From the NCBI GenBank assembly GCA_016124745.1, contig WGNC01000007.1, positions 62,001 through 126,000 of the forward strand: a stretch of DNA of 64,000 bases, given 5' to 3'. A model generated the notes under the pieces. It did no database searches and was not told the origin of the DNA. It saw nothing but the letters and a program-made list of their open reading frames with translations. Within the stretch, counting starts at the first letter, position 1; each line of letters starts with the position of its first letter. This document shows, in pieces, positions 25,285-34,945 of this stretch. The position numbers were made by a program, and so were the translations under genes. This stretch comes from Thiobacillus sp. Its GTDB lineage: Bacteria > Pseudomonadota > Gammaproteobacteria > Burkholderiales > Thiobacillaceae.

Positions 25285-26012
25285 GGCGGCTTCTAGCGTG
25301 TGGCGCGCTGATGGCTTTTTCGGTCGTTGCCTTGGGCGCCGACAGCAACGTGCCGTTGCTGAGCGTGACGCCCGGTGCGGGCGGGCAGGTGATCGGGGTG
25401 CCGGGCGCGAGCCTGCCCTGGCTACTGCTGTTTCCTTTCCTGCCTGCCCTGCTGCTGGCGTTCACCGCCTTCACGCGCATTGCCGTGGTGCTGTTCCTGC
25501 TGCGGCAGGGGCTGGGCAGTCCGACCGCGCCGCCAAACCTGGTGTTGATGGGACTGGCGGTGTTGCTGACCCTATTCGTGATGTCGCCCGCGTTGAAGAC
25601 CATCGACGCCGAAGCCTATGAGCCTTTTCTTGCCGGAACGCTGAGCGTCAATGCCGCGGCCGAGAAAGCCGCCACGCCGCTCAAAGCCTTCATGCTGCGG
25701 CAAACCCGGGCCGAGGACCTGGGCCTGTTTGCAGCCGATGACAAGGCCATCGACCCCAAACAGATCGACAGCGTGCCGCTGGCCACGCTGGCGCCGGCGT
25801 TTCTCACGAGCGAACTCAAGACCGCGTTCCAGATCGGCTTCATGGTCATATTGCCTTTCCTGGTCATCGACCTGGTGGTCTCTGCCGTGTTGACCGCACT
25901 GGGCATGATCATGCTGCCGCCGCAACTGGTGTCGCTGCCGCTCAAACTGTTGCTGTTCGTCACGGTGGACGGCTGGCACCTGCTGGTCGGCTCCTTGATC
26001 GGCAGTTTCTGA
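25281..26012 (+). CDS. fliP: Flagellar export gate protein FliP
   Basis: A 243-residue integral membrane protein forming the core of the export gate. It has a cleavable signal peptide (LLACGALMAFSVVALGA), the conserved AFTRIAVVLFLLRQGLGSPT and PPNLVLMGLAVLLTLFVMSP, and the C-terminal FQIGFMVILPFLVIDLVVSA and LGMIMLPPQLVSLPLKLLLF helices. All are diagnostic of FliP/SctR. It starts inside the fliO stop (four-base overlap). fliQ follows after 19 bases. Confidence 0.96.
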   Translation: MRRLLACGALMAFSVVALGADSNVPLLSVTPGAGGQVIGVPGASLPWLLLFPFLPALLLAFTAFTRIAVVLFLLRQGLGSPTAPPNLVLMGLAVLLTLFVMSPALKTIDAEAYEPFLAGTLSVNAAAEKAATPLKAFMLRQTRAEDLGLFAADDKAIDPKQIDSVPLATLAPAFLTSELKTAFQIGFMVILPFLVIDLVVSAVLTALGMIMLPPQLVSLPLKLLLFVTVDGWHLLVGSLIGSF

Positions 26013-26031
26013 TGGAAGCCGGAATACTTTA

Positions 26032-26286
26032 ATGGAGGGCTTGGCGCGCGACGCACTCTGGCTGGTAGTGACGCTGGCCGCACCAATATTGCTGGCGGGC
26101 TTGCTGACCGCCTTCGCCATCAGCCTGTTCCAGGCCGCCACGCAAATCCTCGAGCCGACGCTGTCTTTCGTCCCCAAGCTCATCGTCATGCTGCTCGTGC
26201 TGGCGTTGCTGGGCGGCTGGATGGGCGGGCAACTGGTCGACTTCGCGCGCACGCTGCTGAGCGATTTCCCGGGTCTCCTGGAATGA
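26032..26286 (+). CDS. fliQ: Flagellar export gate protein FliQ
   Basis: An 84-residue protein with two membrane helices, ALWLVVTLAAPILLAGLLTA and KLIVMLLVLALLGGWMGGQL, joined by FQAATQILEPTLSFVPK, the FliQ/SctS signature loop. Part of the FliPQR export gate. Length and position between fliP and fliR fit exactly. Confidence 0.95.
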   Translation: MEGLARDALWLVVTLAAPILLAGLLTAFAISLFQAATQILEPTLSFVPKLIVMLLVLALLGGWMGGQLVDFARTLLSDFPGLLE

Positions 26287-26293
26287 GCGAGCC

Positions 26294-27034
26294 ATGCCTG
26301 TGAGCGAAGCGAATATGGCCGCGTGGCTGTTCGCGTTCGCCCGCCTTGCGGGATGGTCCCTGTTCGATCCGCTGGCCGGACGGTTGCCCATAGCGATGCG
26401 CCTCCTCATTGCTGCCGTTCTGGCCGTCGTGCTGGCACCGGGTTTGTCGATCGCGGCCGTCGATCCTTTCACGCTGCAGGGCATGCTGGCGATGAGCATG
26501 GAAGCCGCCTGGGGCGCGGCGCTGGCGCTTTGCGTGTGGCTGGTCTTTGGCATGGTTTCGGCCGTGCTTGTGTGGACCGGCCACACGGCCACTGGCGGCC
26601 TGCTGGCGCTGACCGAGGAACAGGCCGCGTCGGCCGACAGCCCCTGGCAGGCCCTGGCATGGTGGCTTGCAGCGCTCGCTTTTCTGGGCGCCAACGGTCA
26701 CCTGCTGATCGTCGATGCGTTGCGTCATGGCTTCGCCGTCATGCCGGTGGCCGTTCTGCCCGCGGCCGGCGACCTGCGCCAACTGGCCGAGGGCGCCGGC
26801 TGGCTGTTCGCCACCGGTCTGCAACTGGCCTTGCCCCTGCTGGCGCTGGCCTTGCTGATCCAACTGGCATTCGGCATCGTTGCACGCACCACGCCTGGGC
26901 TCGACATGTCTTCGGCGGGGCTGGGGATTGCCGCCCTGGGACTGACGGCCGCGTGGGTGTGGGCAGTGCCGCTGGTGACGCGCGGCATCGCCCTGGGACT
27001 CGAACAACTGGCGGTATGGATGGACAGGCTCTGA
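26294..27034 (+). CDS. fliR: Flagellar export gate protein FliR
   Basis: A 246-residue protein with about six membrane helices. FARLAGWSLFDPLAGRLPIA, the helix pair around VFGMVSAVLVWTGHTATGGL, and IQLAFGIVARTTPGLDMSS (the FliR/SctT signature region, usually FG(V/I)xxR..PQ(M/L)N) are visible. The last gene of the cluster; flhA and flhB are not next to it. It begins seven bases after fliQ and is followed by a 100-base gap to dapA. Confidence 0.92.
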   Translation: MPVSEANMAAWLFAFARLAGWSLFDPLAGRLPIAMRLLIAAVLAVVLAPGLSIAAVDPFTLQGMLAMSMEAAWGAALALCVWLVFGMVSAVLVWTGHTATGGLLALTEEQAASADSPWQALAWWLAALAFLGANGHLLIVDALRHGFAVMPVAVLPAAGDLRQLAEGAGWLFATGLQLALPLLALALLIQLAFGIVARTTPGLDMSSAGLGIAALGLTAAWVWAVPLVTRGIALGLEQLAVWMDRL

Positions 27035-27134
27035 GTTTTAGCTTGTCCGGCATGCTCTTGGGGACGCGGAGATGGATTAAAATAGCCGGATTTATCCATT
27101 TGCCGCCACAACCAGGGCGCAGCGCGGGAACACC

Positions 27135-28025
27135 ATGGCAGAAACAAGCATGATCAGGGGCAGCCTGGTCGCGGTCGTCACCCCGATGTCGGACGATGGG
27201 GCGCTCGACCTCGACGCACTGCGGCGTCTGGTCGAATGGCACATCAACGAGGGAACGGACGGCATCGTCATCGTCGGCACCACCGGCGAATCGCCCACCG
27301 TGAGTTTTGAAGAACACTGCCTGCTGATCAGCACCACGGTCGAGCAGGCTGCAGGACGTGTGCCGGTGATAGCCGGCACCGGTGCAAATTCGACGGCCGA
27401 AGCGATCGAACTCACAACCTGTGCAAAAAACGCGGGTGCCCAGGCCGGGCTGTCGGTGGTGCCGTACTACAACAAGCCGACGCAGGAAGGCCTCTATCAG
27501 CACTACAGGAAAATTGCGGAAGCGGTCGACTTGCCACTGATGCTTTATAACGTGCCCGGGCGCACCGTCGCCGACCTGTCCAACGACACCACCTTGCGGC
27601 TGGCCGAAGTACCCGGCATCGTAGGCCTGAAGGACGCCACCGGCAGCATGGAGCGCGCAGCCGACCTGTTGCGCCGTGCACCGAAGGACTTCGCGCTCTA
27701 CAGCGGCGACGATGCGTCGGCGATGCCCTTCATGCTGCTGGGCGGGCATGGCGTGATTTCGGTCACCGCCAACGTCGCGCCCAAACTGATGCACGAGATG
27801 TGCGTGGCCGCGCGCGAAGGGAACCTGCCGCGCGCGCGCGAACTCAATAACGCGTTGCTGCCCCTGCACAGCAAATTGTTTGTCGAAGCCAACCCCATTC
27901 CGGTCAAGTGGGCGTGTACCGAACTGGGGCTGATCCCATCCGGCATGCGGTTGCCGCTGACGCCCTTGTCGGCCGGGCTGCACGACACCTTGCGTGACGC
28001 CATGCGCCACGCCGGCTTGATGTAA
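27135..28025 (+). CDS. dapA: 4-hydroxy-tetrahydrodipicolinate synthase
   Basis: A 296-residue TIM-barrel aldolase that condenses pyruvate with aspartate semialdehyde in lysine and peptidoglycan synthesis. Motifs: [16 protein letters not shown], the tyrosine loop [14 protein letters not shown], and the Schiff-base lysine in [12 protein letters not shown]. The start at 27135 is preceded by GGGAACACC; an ATG five codons later fits the usual family N-terminus ([13 protein letters not shown]) and is an alternative. bamC follows after 22 bases, the order also seen in E. coli (dapA-bamC). Confidence 0.97.
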   Translation: MAETSMIRGSLVAVVTPMSDDGALDLDALRRLVEWHINEGTDGIVIVGTTGESPTVSFEEHCLLISTTVEQAAGRVPVIAGTGANSTAEAIELTTCAKNAGAQAGLSVVPYYNKPTQEGLYQHYRKIAEAVDLPLMLYNVPGRTVADLSNDTTLRLAEVPGIVGLKDATGSMERAADLLRRAPKDFALYSGDDASAMPFMLLGGHGVISVTANVAPKLMHEMCVAAREGNLPRARELNNALLPLHSKLFVEANPIPVKWACTELGLIPSGMRLPLTPLSAGLHDTLRDAMRHAGLM

Positions 28026-28047
28026 GCACACTGAATTAGGACACCTT

Positions 28048-29154
28048 ATGCGTTTATTGCTCGTGTTTTTGATGACTGCTCTGGCCGTTTCGGCTTGCAG
28101 CATGCCCGAAAGCAAGAAAATCGATTACAAGTCGGCACAGAAACAGCCGACGCTGGAAGTTCCGCCCGATCTGGTCGCGCCGGCATCGGATAACCGGTAT
28201 GCCATTCCTGATACGCAGGGCAAGGGGACAGCGACCTTGTCGACCTATAACCAGGAGCGCAAGACTTCGCCGACTACTTCGGCAACTGCCCTGCTGCCTC
28301 AGCAGGACAAGGTACGCATCGAGCGTGCCGGGTCCCAGCGCTGGCTGGTGGTGCAGGCGACGCCGCAGCAGGTGTGGCCGGTGATCAAGGATTTCTGGCA
28401 GGAGAACGGTTTCATCATCAACATAGATTCCCCTGAAACCGGCGTAATGGAAACCGACTGGGCGGAGAACCGTGCGAAGATTCCGCAGGATGGCATTCGA
28501 AACCTGCTCGGCAAGGTAATCGACAGCGCCTATTCGACGGCAGAGCGCGACAAGTTCCGTACGCGCGTTGAAGCGGGCAAGGACGGCACCACCGAAATCT
28601 ACGTCAGCCAGCGTGGCATGGAGGAGGTCTATGCCACCGAGGGCAAGGACCAGACGAAGTGGCAGCCGCGTCCGCCCGACCCCGAGCTCGAGGCTGAAAT
28701 GCTGCGTCGTCTGATGTTGCGTTTCGGCGTTGAACAGAATCGGGCCGAATCGCTGCTGGCCAACCAGCAGACACCGGACCAGGCGCGCGTCGTCAAGGAA
28801 GCCGGCATGCCCGTTCTCGAAATGGACGAGAGCTTCGACCGGGCCTGGCGTCGTGTCGGCCTGGCACTGGATCGCGTCGGGTTCGCGGTGGAAGATCGCG
28901 ACCGTTCCAAGGGCGTGTATTTCGTGCGCTACATCGATCCCGGGATTGACAACAACAGCAAGGCTGACGAGGGTTTCTTTTCCAAGTTGGCCTTCTGGCG
29001 CAGCAATGAGCGCCAGGACTCGCCGCAATTGAAGATCTCGGTGAGCGGTGCGGACGAGAAGAGCCGGGTCAGCGTGACCGGCGTGGACGACAAGGCGGTC
29101 GATGTGAGCACGCAGACCCGCATCATCAACCTGCTGTACAAGGAACTGAAGTGA
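28048..29154 (+). CDS. bamC: Outer membrane protein assembly lipoprotein BamC
   Basis: A 368-residue lipoprotein of the BAM complex. The signal sequence ends in the lipobox AVSACS (Cys17). The N-terminal unstructured part, KIDYKSAQKQPTLEVPPDLV, is the segment that contacts BamD, and two helix-grip domains follow (WLVVQATPQQVWPVIKDFW and EMDESFDRAWRRVGLALDRV). Co-transcribed with dapA. Confidence 0.93.
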   Translation: MRLLLVFLMTALAVSACSMPESKKIDYKSAQKQPTLEVPPDLVAPASDNRYAIPDTQGKGTATLSTYNQERKTSPTTSATALLPQQDKVRIERAGSQRWLVVQATPQQVWPVIKDFWQENGFIINIDSPETGVMETDWAENRAKIPQDGIRNLLGKVIDSAYSTAERDKFRTRVEAGKDGTTEIYVSQRGMEEVYATEGKDQTKWQPRPPDPELEAEMLRRLMLRFGVEQNRAESLLANQQTPDQARVVKEAGMPVLEMDESFDRAWRRVGLALDRVGFAVEDRDRSKGVYFVRYIDPGIDNNSKADEGFFSKLAFWRSNERQDSPQLKISVSGADEKSRVSVTGVDDKAVDVSTQTRIINLLYKELK

Positions 29155-29170
29155 TGCGGGCGCGGACGTG

Positions 29171-29925
29171 ATGCGTTTCGCCAGTCTTGGCAGCGGCAGC
29201 GAAGGCAACGGCCTGGTGATCGAGACCGGGTCCACGCGGGTACTGATGGACTGTGGCTTTGGACTGGCAGACAGCATTGCGCGATTGGCCAGACTGGACC
29301 TGCAGGCATCCGACCTGGCAGGCATCGTCGTAACGCATGAACATGGCGACCATATCGGCGGAGTGGGGCGCCTCGCGCGCAAGTTCAAGTTGCCCGTGTG
29401 GCTGACTGCAGGCACGCTGGCGATGGCGCAGGACCTCGATGGCGTGGCGATCCAGGTGATCGACAGCCATGCTGGTTTTGCAGTGGACGGGCTGGAAATA
29501 CAGCCGTTTCCGGTGCCGCACGACGCACGGGAGCCGGTACAGTACGTGTTTGGCGACGGCAACCGCCGCCTCGGGGTGTTGACCGATACCGGGTGCAGTA
29601 CATCGCACATCGAGGCCGTCCTGGATGGCGTCGACGCGCTGGTACTGGAATGCAACCACGATGCGGCGATGCTGGAAAACGGACCTTACCCGACGAGCCT
29701 CAAGCGCCGGGTGAGCGGCCGCTTCGGCCACCTGGAAAACGGCCAGTCGGCGGCCCTGCTGGACAAGTTGAGGCACGACAAGCTGCAATGCGTGATGGCG
29801 GCCCACGTCTCGCGCAAGAACAACACATCTGCGCTGGCGCAGCGCGCGCTCGCCGAGGTGCTCGATTGTGCAGACGATGATGTGCGCGTGGCCTGTCAGA
29901 CGACAGGTTTTGACTGGATCCGCAT

Positions 29926-29929
<4 letters not shown>
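29171..29929 (+). CDS. MBL-fold metallohydrolase, WalJ/YycJ-like
   Basis: A 252-residue metallo-beta-lactamase-fold enzyme. The metal motif is IVVTHEHGDHIGGVGRLA. The early SLGSGSEGNGLVIETGSTRV and the late VMAAHVSRKNNTSALAQRAL are typical of the YycJ/WalJ subgroup, which has nuclease-like members. Substrate not known here. The ATG at 29171 is preferred over the GTG three bases earlier. Placed between bamC (gap 16 bases) and the DEAD-box gene, which overlaps its stop. Confidence 0.9.
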
Positions 29930-31337
<1,408 letters not shown>

Positions 31338-31341
<4 letters not shown>

Positions 31342-31682
31342 GTTGGGAAATCATCCTGCTGGGACTGTTCGGGGCGGGGGGCTGGTACTGGTACGTCGGC
31401 ATGCAGGTGCGCGAACAGGCGATTGCTGTGGGCCGCCGTGCCTGTGGCAATGCCGGGCTGCAATTCCTCGACGAGAGTGTGGCCCTGAGCAGAATGCGCT
31501 TTGCGCGCAACAGCAACGGCCAACTGCAATTTCAGCGCGATTACCGCTTCGAGTTTTCGGACACCGGCAACAACCGTCGTCCGGGTGTCGTCCGCATGCT
31601 CGGCGAGCGGGTCGAATGGGTCAATCTGGATGGCGAGTGGCAGCCGGGTCCGACAGCCAGCGTGAGCCGGCTGGCGGATTGA
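31338..31682 (+). CDS. DUF3301 domain protein
   Basis: A 114-residue protein beginning with a single N-terminal membrane helix (IILLGLFGAGGWYWYVGM) and then QVREQAIAVGRRACGNAGLQ and QRDYRFEFSDTGNNRRPG, the DUF3301 signatures. It is an inner-membrane-anchored cytosolic protein of unknown function. The GTG start overlaps the helicase stop by four bases, so it is co-translated. The gene ends at the edge of repeat copy 2. Confidence 0.85.
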
Positions 31683-31919
31683 ACCTAGAAACCGCAGTTG
31701 ACCGCTTGCCACCGCAAGGGAAGCCGCATGAATACTGAGTTTTCGCCGTTCGATTGGGTTCACCTGTCGGGTTACACCGCTACGCACCCGCTGGCACGCC
31801 CGGTCGTGCGCCTGCCTTTGTCGCGCCTCGTTGCAGGCCCCGGCCTGCCGCCTCGTTGCTTCGCGGCAGCCACCCGCCCAGACGCACCATCGGGCGCGTC
31901 CAACTGCGGTTTCTAGGTT
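31682..31919. repeat. Dispersed element with terminal inverted repeats, copy 2
   Basis: The left end AACCTAGAAACCGCAGTTGA and the right end, read on the other strand, AACCTAGAAACCGCAGTTGG form a 22-of-24 inverted repeat. The interior carries CGCTACGCACCCG (from about 31778), GCGCCTCGTTGCA and CGCCTCGTTGC, the same motifs as copy 1 at 22397-22628, and the distance from the first motif to the right end is nearly the same (about 140 bases). No convincing gene lies inside. It sits in the gap between convergent genes and could fold into one long hairpin. Confidence 0.9.
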
Positions 31920-31942
31920 GAGCGCGCCCAGGACCTGTTGAT

Positions 31943-32881
31943 CTATTCCTGTTCGATTTCCAGAATCGCCAGGCTGATCATCGGGCCCAGGTTTGCATCC
32001 CATTCCGCCCAGTCCTTGTAGGCCTTGAGCTTTTCGACGAGGACAGGCTTCATTTCGTAATCGCTCTTGCCTGCGTCATACATGCGACGCACTTCGGCCA
32101 TCAGCGTACTGAAAAAGGCTTTCTGCTCCTCTACGAATTTGTGGTCCCCGCTCTTGCCATGGCCGGGCACATACAGCCTGGCCTTGACCGACAGCGCCCG
32201 ATCAGTTTCCTGCAGCACGCCCTTGAAAGTACCATCGCGCAGATTCATCACCTGGCGTCCCAGCACGTTGTCGCCCGTGAACAGAGTACGGTCCTCGACG
32301 ATCTCGATCATCAGGTCGGTCTTGCTGTGGGCATCGGTGGACGAGTGGATCCGGAAGGTCTTGCCGCCGATCTTGAATTCCTGGCCGTCGGCTGCCTCGA
32401 CGGTGGGAATCTCGGCGCGCGTGCCTTCAGTGTAGCCCTTGGTCATGTCCGACATGAGTTGGATCCAGAATGCGTCAGCACCTTCTCTGGCCTTCTTGAT
32501 CATGTCGGGATGGCCGATGAGCGTGGCCTTCGGCCACACCTCCAGAACGGCCTGGTTGCCGAGCCAGTGGTCGCCATGCACGTGGGTGTTGAATACATGG
32601 GTGACCGGTTTCTTGGTCGTTTTGCGTAGTTGGGCCACCACCATGCGGCCCGCCTGCACGCTGGAGCCGGGGTCGATCACCACGACGCCGTCGGCGGTAA
32701 TGACCCAGGCCGGGTTGTTCATGAAACTCTGGTTTTCAACTGATGGCACACCCTGTGGTCCATGGATCACATAGGTGTCGGCGCTGATTTTCTGCGCCGG
32801 GTAGGTGCGTACGACGTCATTGGGGCCGGCCAGCACGGGGCTGCAGAAGGCGAGGGTGGCGAGCAGGGGAACAATGCGCAT
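31943..32881 (-). CDS. Exported MBL-fold metallohydrolase
   Basis: A 312-residue protein. A signal peptide (RIVPLLATLAFCSPVLAG) targets the periplasm. The zinc motif is VFNTHVHGDHWLGNQAVLE, with later ligands in SSTDAHSKTDLMI (His), LFTGDNVLGRQ (Asp) and YVPGHGKSGDH (His). The ATG ending at 32881 has GGAG seven bases upstream. Such periplasmic MBL hydrolases accompany sulfur or quinoprotein systems, but the substrate cannot be told. It follows the flavin reductase gene by 70 bases on the same strand. Confidence 0.9.
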   Translation of the reverse strand: MRIVPLLATLAFCSPVLAGPNDVVRTYPAQKISADTYVIHGPQGVPSVENQSFMNNPAWVITADGVVVIDPGSSVQAGRMVVAQLRKTTKKPVTHVFNTHVHGDHWLGNQAVLEVWPKATLIGHPDMIKKAREGADAFWIQLMSDMTKGYTEGTRAEIPTVEAADGQEFKIGGKTFRIHSSTDAHSKTDLMIEIVEDRTLFTGDNVLGRQVMNLRDGTFKGVLQETDRALSVKARLYVPGHGKSGDHKFVEEQKAFFSTLMAEVRRMYDAGKSDYEMKPVLVEKLKAYKDWAEWDANLGPMISLAILEIEQE

Positions 32882-32951
32882 GGGAGATCTCCGTTCAGGT
32901 TGATGCGTAAACATACACAGGCCAGACGATGGATTTAATGGTCGAAAAGAC

Positions 32952-33656
32952 CTACCACCACTTTTCAAAAATGATGCGGCTCATCGGCACGCCAAGATCA
33001 TGCAGCAAGGTACTCATGTCCTCGACCATGCCCTTCGGCCCGCACAGGTAATAAAGCGTGTCGTCCGGCACATCGAGCGCATGCAGCTTGACCGGGTCGA
33101 CGCGACCGGTGAGACCATGCCAGTGGACATCGGGCTGGGTCACTGTAAAGCTCACGTGCAGGTTGTCATGCATGCGGGCGGCGGTCTCGAGTTCGTCGCG
33201 AAACAGGATCTCGCGGCTGTCCGACACGCTGTAGAGCAGGTGCGTGCGGGTCGGCAGGGCGGCGTCGCGCACATGGCGGAAGATGGACAGCAGCGGCGTG
33301 ACGCCGACGCCGCCACCGATCAGCACCACGTTGTCACTCATCTCGGGCAGGTAGACGAAGGGGCCCTGACCCTGGGAGACGCGTACGCGATCGCCCACCC
33401 GTGCACGCTCGTGAACCCAGCGCGCCACCGGGTGCCGCGCGCTGGCCTTGATCGCCAGTTCGATCTGCCCCTGATGGATGGGCGAGGTGGTGATGGAATA
33501 GCCAGAAGTATGGGTTGTACCGTCGACCTCGACGCTGAGGTCAACCCACTGGCCCGGCAGAAAGCGGAAACCCGCGTCGGCGATGTCAAGACGCAGGACG
33601 TGGATGCTGGGCGTGGCAGGGGTGATCGCAGCGACCTGCGCATCGAAGAGTTGCAA
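32952..33656 (-). CDS. Ferredoxin-NAD(P)H reductase-family flavoprotein
   Basis: A 234-residue oxidoreductase. The FAD-binding barrel shows RFLPGQWVDLSVEVDGT and the RxYS-like SGYSITTSP. The NAD(P) domain shows VVLIGGGVGVTPLLSIFRHV and the C-terminal TLYYLCGPKGMVEDM. It probably moves electrons from NAD(P)H to an unidentified partner; it has no FeS domain. Only a TTG start is available (33656), three bases after the msrB stop codon, so the two are translationally linked. Confidence 0.88.
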   Translation of the reverse strand: MQLFDAQVAAITPATPSIHVLRLDIADAGFRFLPGQWVDLSVEVDGTTHTSGYSITTSPIHQGQIELAIKASARHPVARWVHERARVGDRVRVSQGQGPFVYLPEMSDNVVLIGGGVGVTPLLSIFRHVRDAALPTRTHLLYSVSDSREILFRDELETAARMHDNLHVSFTVTQPDVHWHGLTGRVDPVKLHALDVPDDTLYYLCGPKGMVEDMSTLLHDLGVPMSRIIFEKWW

Positions 33657-33659
33657 GGT

Positions 33660-34067
33660 TCAGTCCCGGTCTTCTTCTTTTTGGAAACTCAGCGAGGCCG
33701 AATTGATGCAGTAGCGCAAGCCGGTCGGAGCGGGGCCGTCGGGAAAAACGTGTCCCAGGTGCGAACCGCAGTGGTGGCACAGTGCCTCGACGCGCTCCAT
33801 GCCGTGGCTGACGTCACGCTTTTCAGCAACCGCGTCGGGGTTGATCGCCTGATGGAAGCTCGGCCATCCGGTGCCGGAATCGAACTTGGTGGCGGAGGCG
33901 AACAGGGGTTCGCCGCATGCCGCGCAGCGGTATTCGCCCGCTTCATGATGGTCCCAGTACTGCCCGGTGAACGCTCGCTCAGTGCCGCGCTCGCGCAGGA
34001 TGCGATACTGTTCCGGGCTCAGTTCGGCACGCCATTCGGCGTCAGATTTGGTTTTGTCGTTGCTCAT
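33660..34067 (-). CDS. msrB: Peptide-methionine (R)-S-oxide reductase
   Basis: A 135-residue enzyme that repairs oxidised methionine. Two CxxC zinc pairs ([11 protein letters not shown] and [12 protein letters not shown]), [11 protein letters not shown] and the catalytic cysteine in RYCINSASL (Cys120) are all present. It has no signal peptide, so it acts in the cytoplasm. First gene of a likely three-gene unit with the reductase and the exported MBL hydrolase. The reductase could supply its electrons (inference). Confidence 0.97.
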   Translation of the reverse strand: MSNDKTKSDAEWRAELSPEQYRILRERGTERAFTGQYWDHHEAGEYRCAACGEPLFASATKFDSGTGWPSFHQAINPDAVAEKRDVSHGMERVEALCHHCGSHLGHVFPDGPAPTGLRYCINSASLSFQKEEDRD

Positions 34068-34211
34068 GTCGGGTCTCCGTCGAGCGAGAGTTTACCTGCC
34101 GTACGGTGTTTGTAGCGGGAAAGACCCTGTAATCATCAAGGAAACCGGGATGCAGGGGCTTCGAATTTCGTGCTGAATCATGGGCGCATATGCGGGAGAT
34201 CCCCCTCGCGG

Positions 34212-34239
34212 TTGACAGCGTCATCGCAGCGGGTTTAAT
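34212..34239 (+). promoter_or_regulatory. Sigma-70 type promoter of the rubrerythrin operon
   Basis: A perfect -35 (TTGACA, 34212-34217) and TTTAAT (34234-34239) are separated by 16 bases, 141 bases upstream of the rubrerythrin start codon. Confidence 0.65.
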
Positions 34240-34252
34240 CTTCGTGCAGGTA

Positions 34253-34267
34253 TTAGACTAAGTCTAA
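34253..34267 (+). promoter_or_regulatory. 15-bp perfect palindrome, candidate operator
   Basis: TTAGACTAAGTCTAA is perfectly symmetrical around its central base. It begins 13 bases after the -10 box, at about the transcription start, where a repressor would block initiation. I cannot assign it to a known regulator. Confidence 0.55.
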
Positions 34268-34379
34268 AAACCAGATTTCAGCCACCGTCCCGTCTGCCTT
34301 GAATTTGGAGCAGGGTGCTGGATGGAGATGAAAAATCAATGCTGCAAAGCATGTCAATGTCAACCAAGGAGAATAGGTT

Positions 34380-34799
34380 ATGCAACTCAAAGGTTCTAAA
34401 ACCGAAGATCATCTGAAAGCCGCTTTCGCCGGCGAATCGCAGGCCAACCGCCGCTACCTCTACTTCGCAGCGAAGGCCGACGTCGAAGGCTACAACGACG
34501 TCGCTGCCGTGTTCCGCTCCACCGCCGAAGGTGAAACCGGCCACGCACACGGCCACCTGGAGTACCTGGAAAAGTGCGGCGACCCCGCCACCGGCATGGC
34601 GTTCGGCCCCACCGCCGACAACCTGAAGACCGCGATTGCAGGCGAAACCCACGAGTACACCGACATGTATCCCGGCATGGCCAAGGATGCGCGTTCGGAA
34701 GGCTTCGACGAAATCGCCGACTGGTTCGAGACGCTGGCCAAGGCCGAGCGCTCGCACGCCAACAAGTTCCAGAAGACGCTGGACACGCTGGGCGCCTGA
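34380..34799 (+). CDS. Rubrerythrin (diiron domain only)
   Basis: A 139-residue ferritin-like diiron protein. AFAGESQANRRYLYFAAKAD and STAEGETGHAHGHLEYLEKC give the first half-site, IAGETHEYTDMYPGMAKDAR and TLAKAERSHANKFQKTLDTL the second, with the ExxH motifs EGETGHA and AERSHA. Classical rubrerythrins end in a rubredoxin FeS4 domain; this one lacks it. It should reduce peroxide in the cytoplasm using an external electron donor. First gene of the rubrerythrin / FeS / DUF3501 unit, with its own promoter and terminator-like hairpin after it. Confidence 0.95.
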   Translation: MQLKGSKTEDHLKAAFAGESQANRRYLYFAAKADVEGYNDVAAVFRSTAEGETGHAHGHLEYLEKCGDPATGMAFGPTADNLKTAIAGETHEYTDMYPGMAKDARSEGFDEIADWFETLAKAERSHANKFQKTLDTLGA

Positions 34800-34810
34800 T
34801 TTGGCACAGA

Positions 34811-34842
34811 CAAAAGCGGGTCGGGTCCGGCCCGCTTTTTTT
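34811..34842 (+). terminator. Rho-independent terminator after rubrerythrin
   Basis: GCGGGTCGG and CCGGCCCGC form a G+C-rich stem with a very small loop, preceded by AAAA and followed by seven T. It may only attenuate, since the next two genes belong to the same functional unit. Confidence 0.8.
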
Positions 34843-34850
34843 GTCCGCAC

Positions 34851-34898
34851 GTTTCATCCATTCGCGTGGATCGCGTGGATCGCGTGAATCGATGAAAC
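34851..34898 (+). repeat. Hairpin enclosing three tandem 9-mers
   Basis: GTTTCATC at 34851 and GATGAAAC ending at 34898 pair perfectly. Between them GCGTGGATC, GCGTGGATC and GCGTGAATC stand in tandem (34864-34890). It lies in the leader of the FeS protein gene, 47 bases before its start codon. Confidence 0.75.
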
Positions 34899-34945
34899 GC
34901 CCGCGCAACGCGGATCTATCTTCATCAAGAATAACTGGAGTTCGC

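Larger units (their letters stand above)
34068..34379. other. Intergenic region with the rubrerythrin promoter
   Basis: About 310 bases between the divergent msrB and rubrerythrin genes, without a supportable gene. It holds a sigma-70 type promoter and a palindrome (listed separately). A GGAG (AAGGAG) lies about nine bases before the rubrerythrin ATG. Confidence 0.7.

Noticed and set aside
34812-34898. CRISPR-like repeats
   Set aside because: The 9-mers are adjacent without spacers, and the only longer direct repeats (14703-14976) have no spacers either. No cas gene is present.
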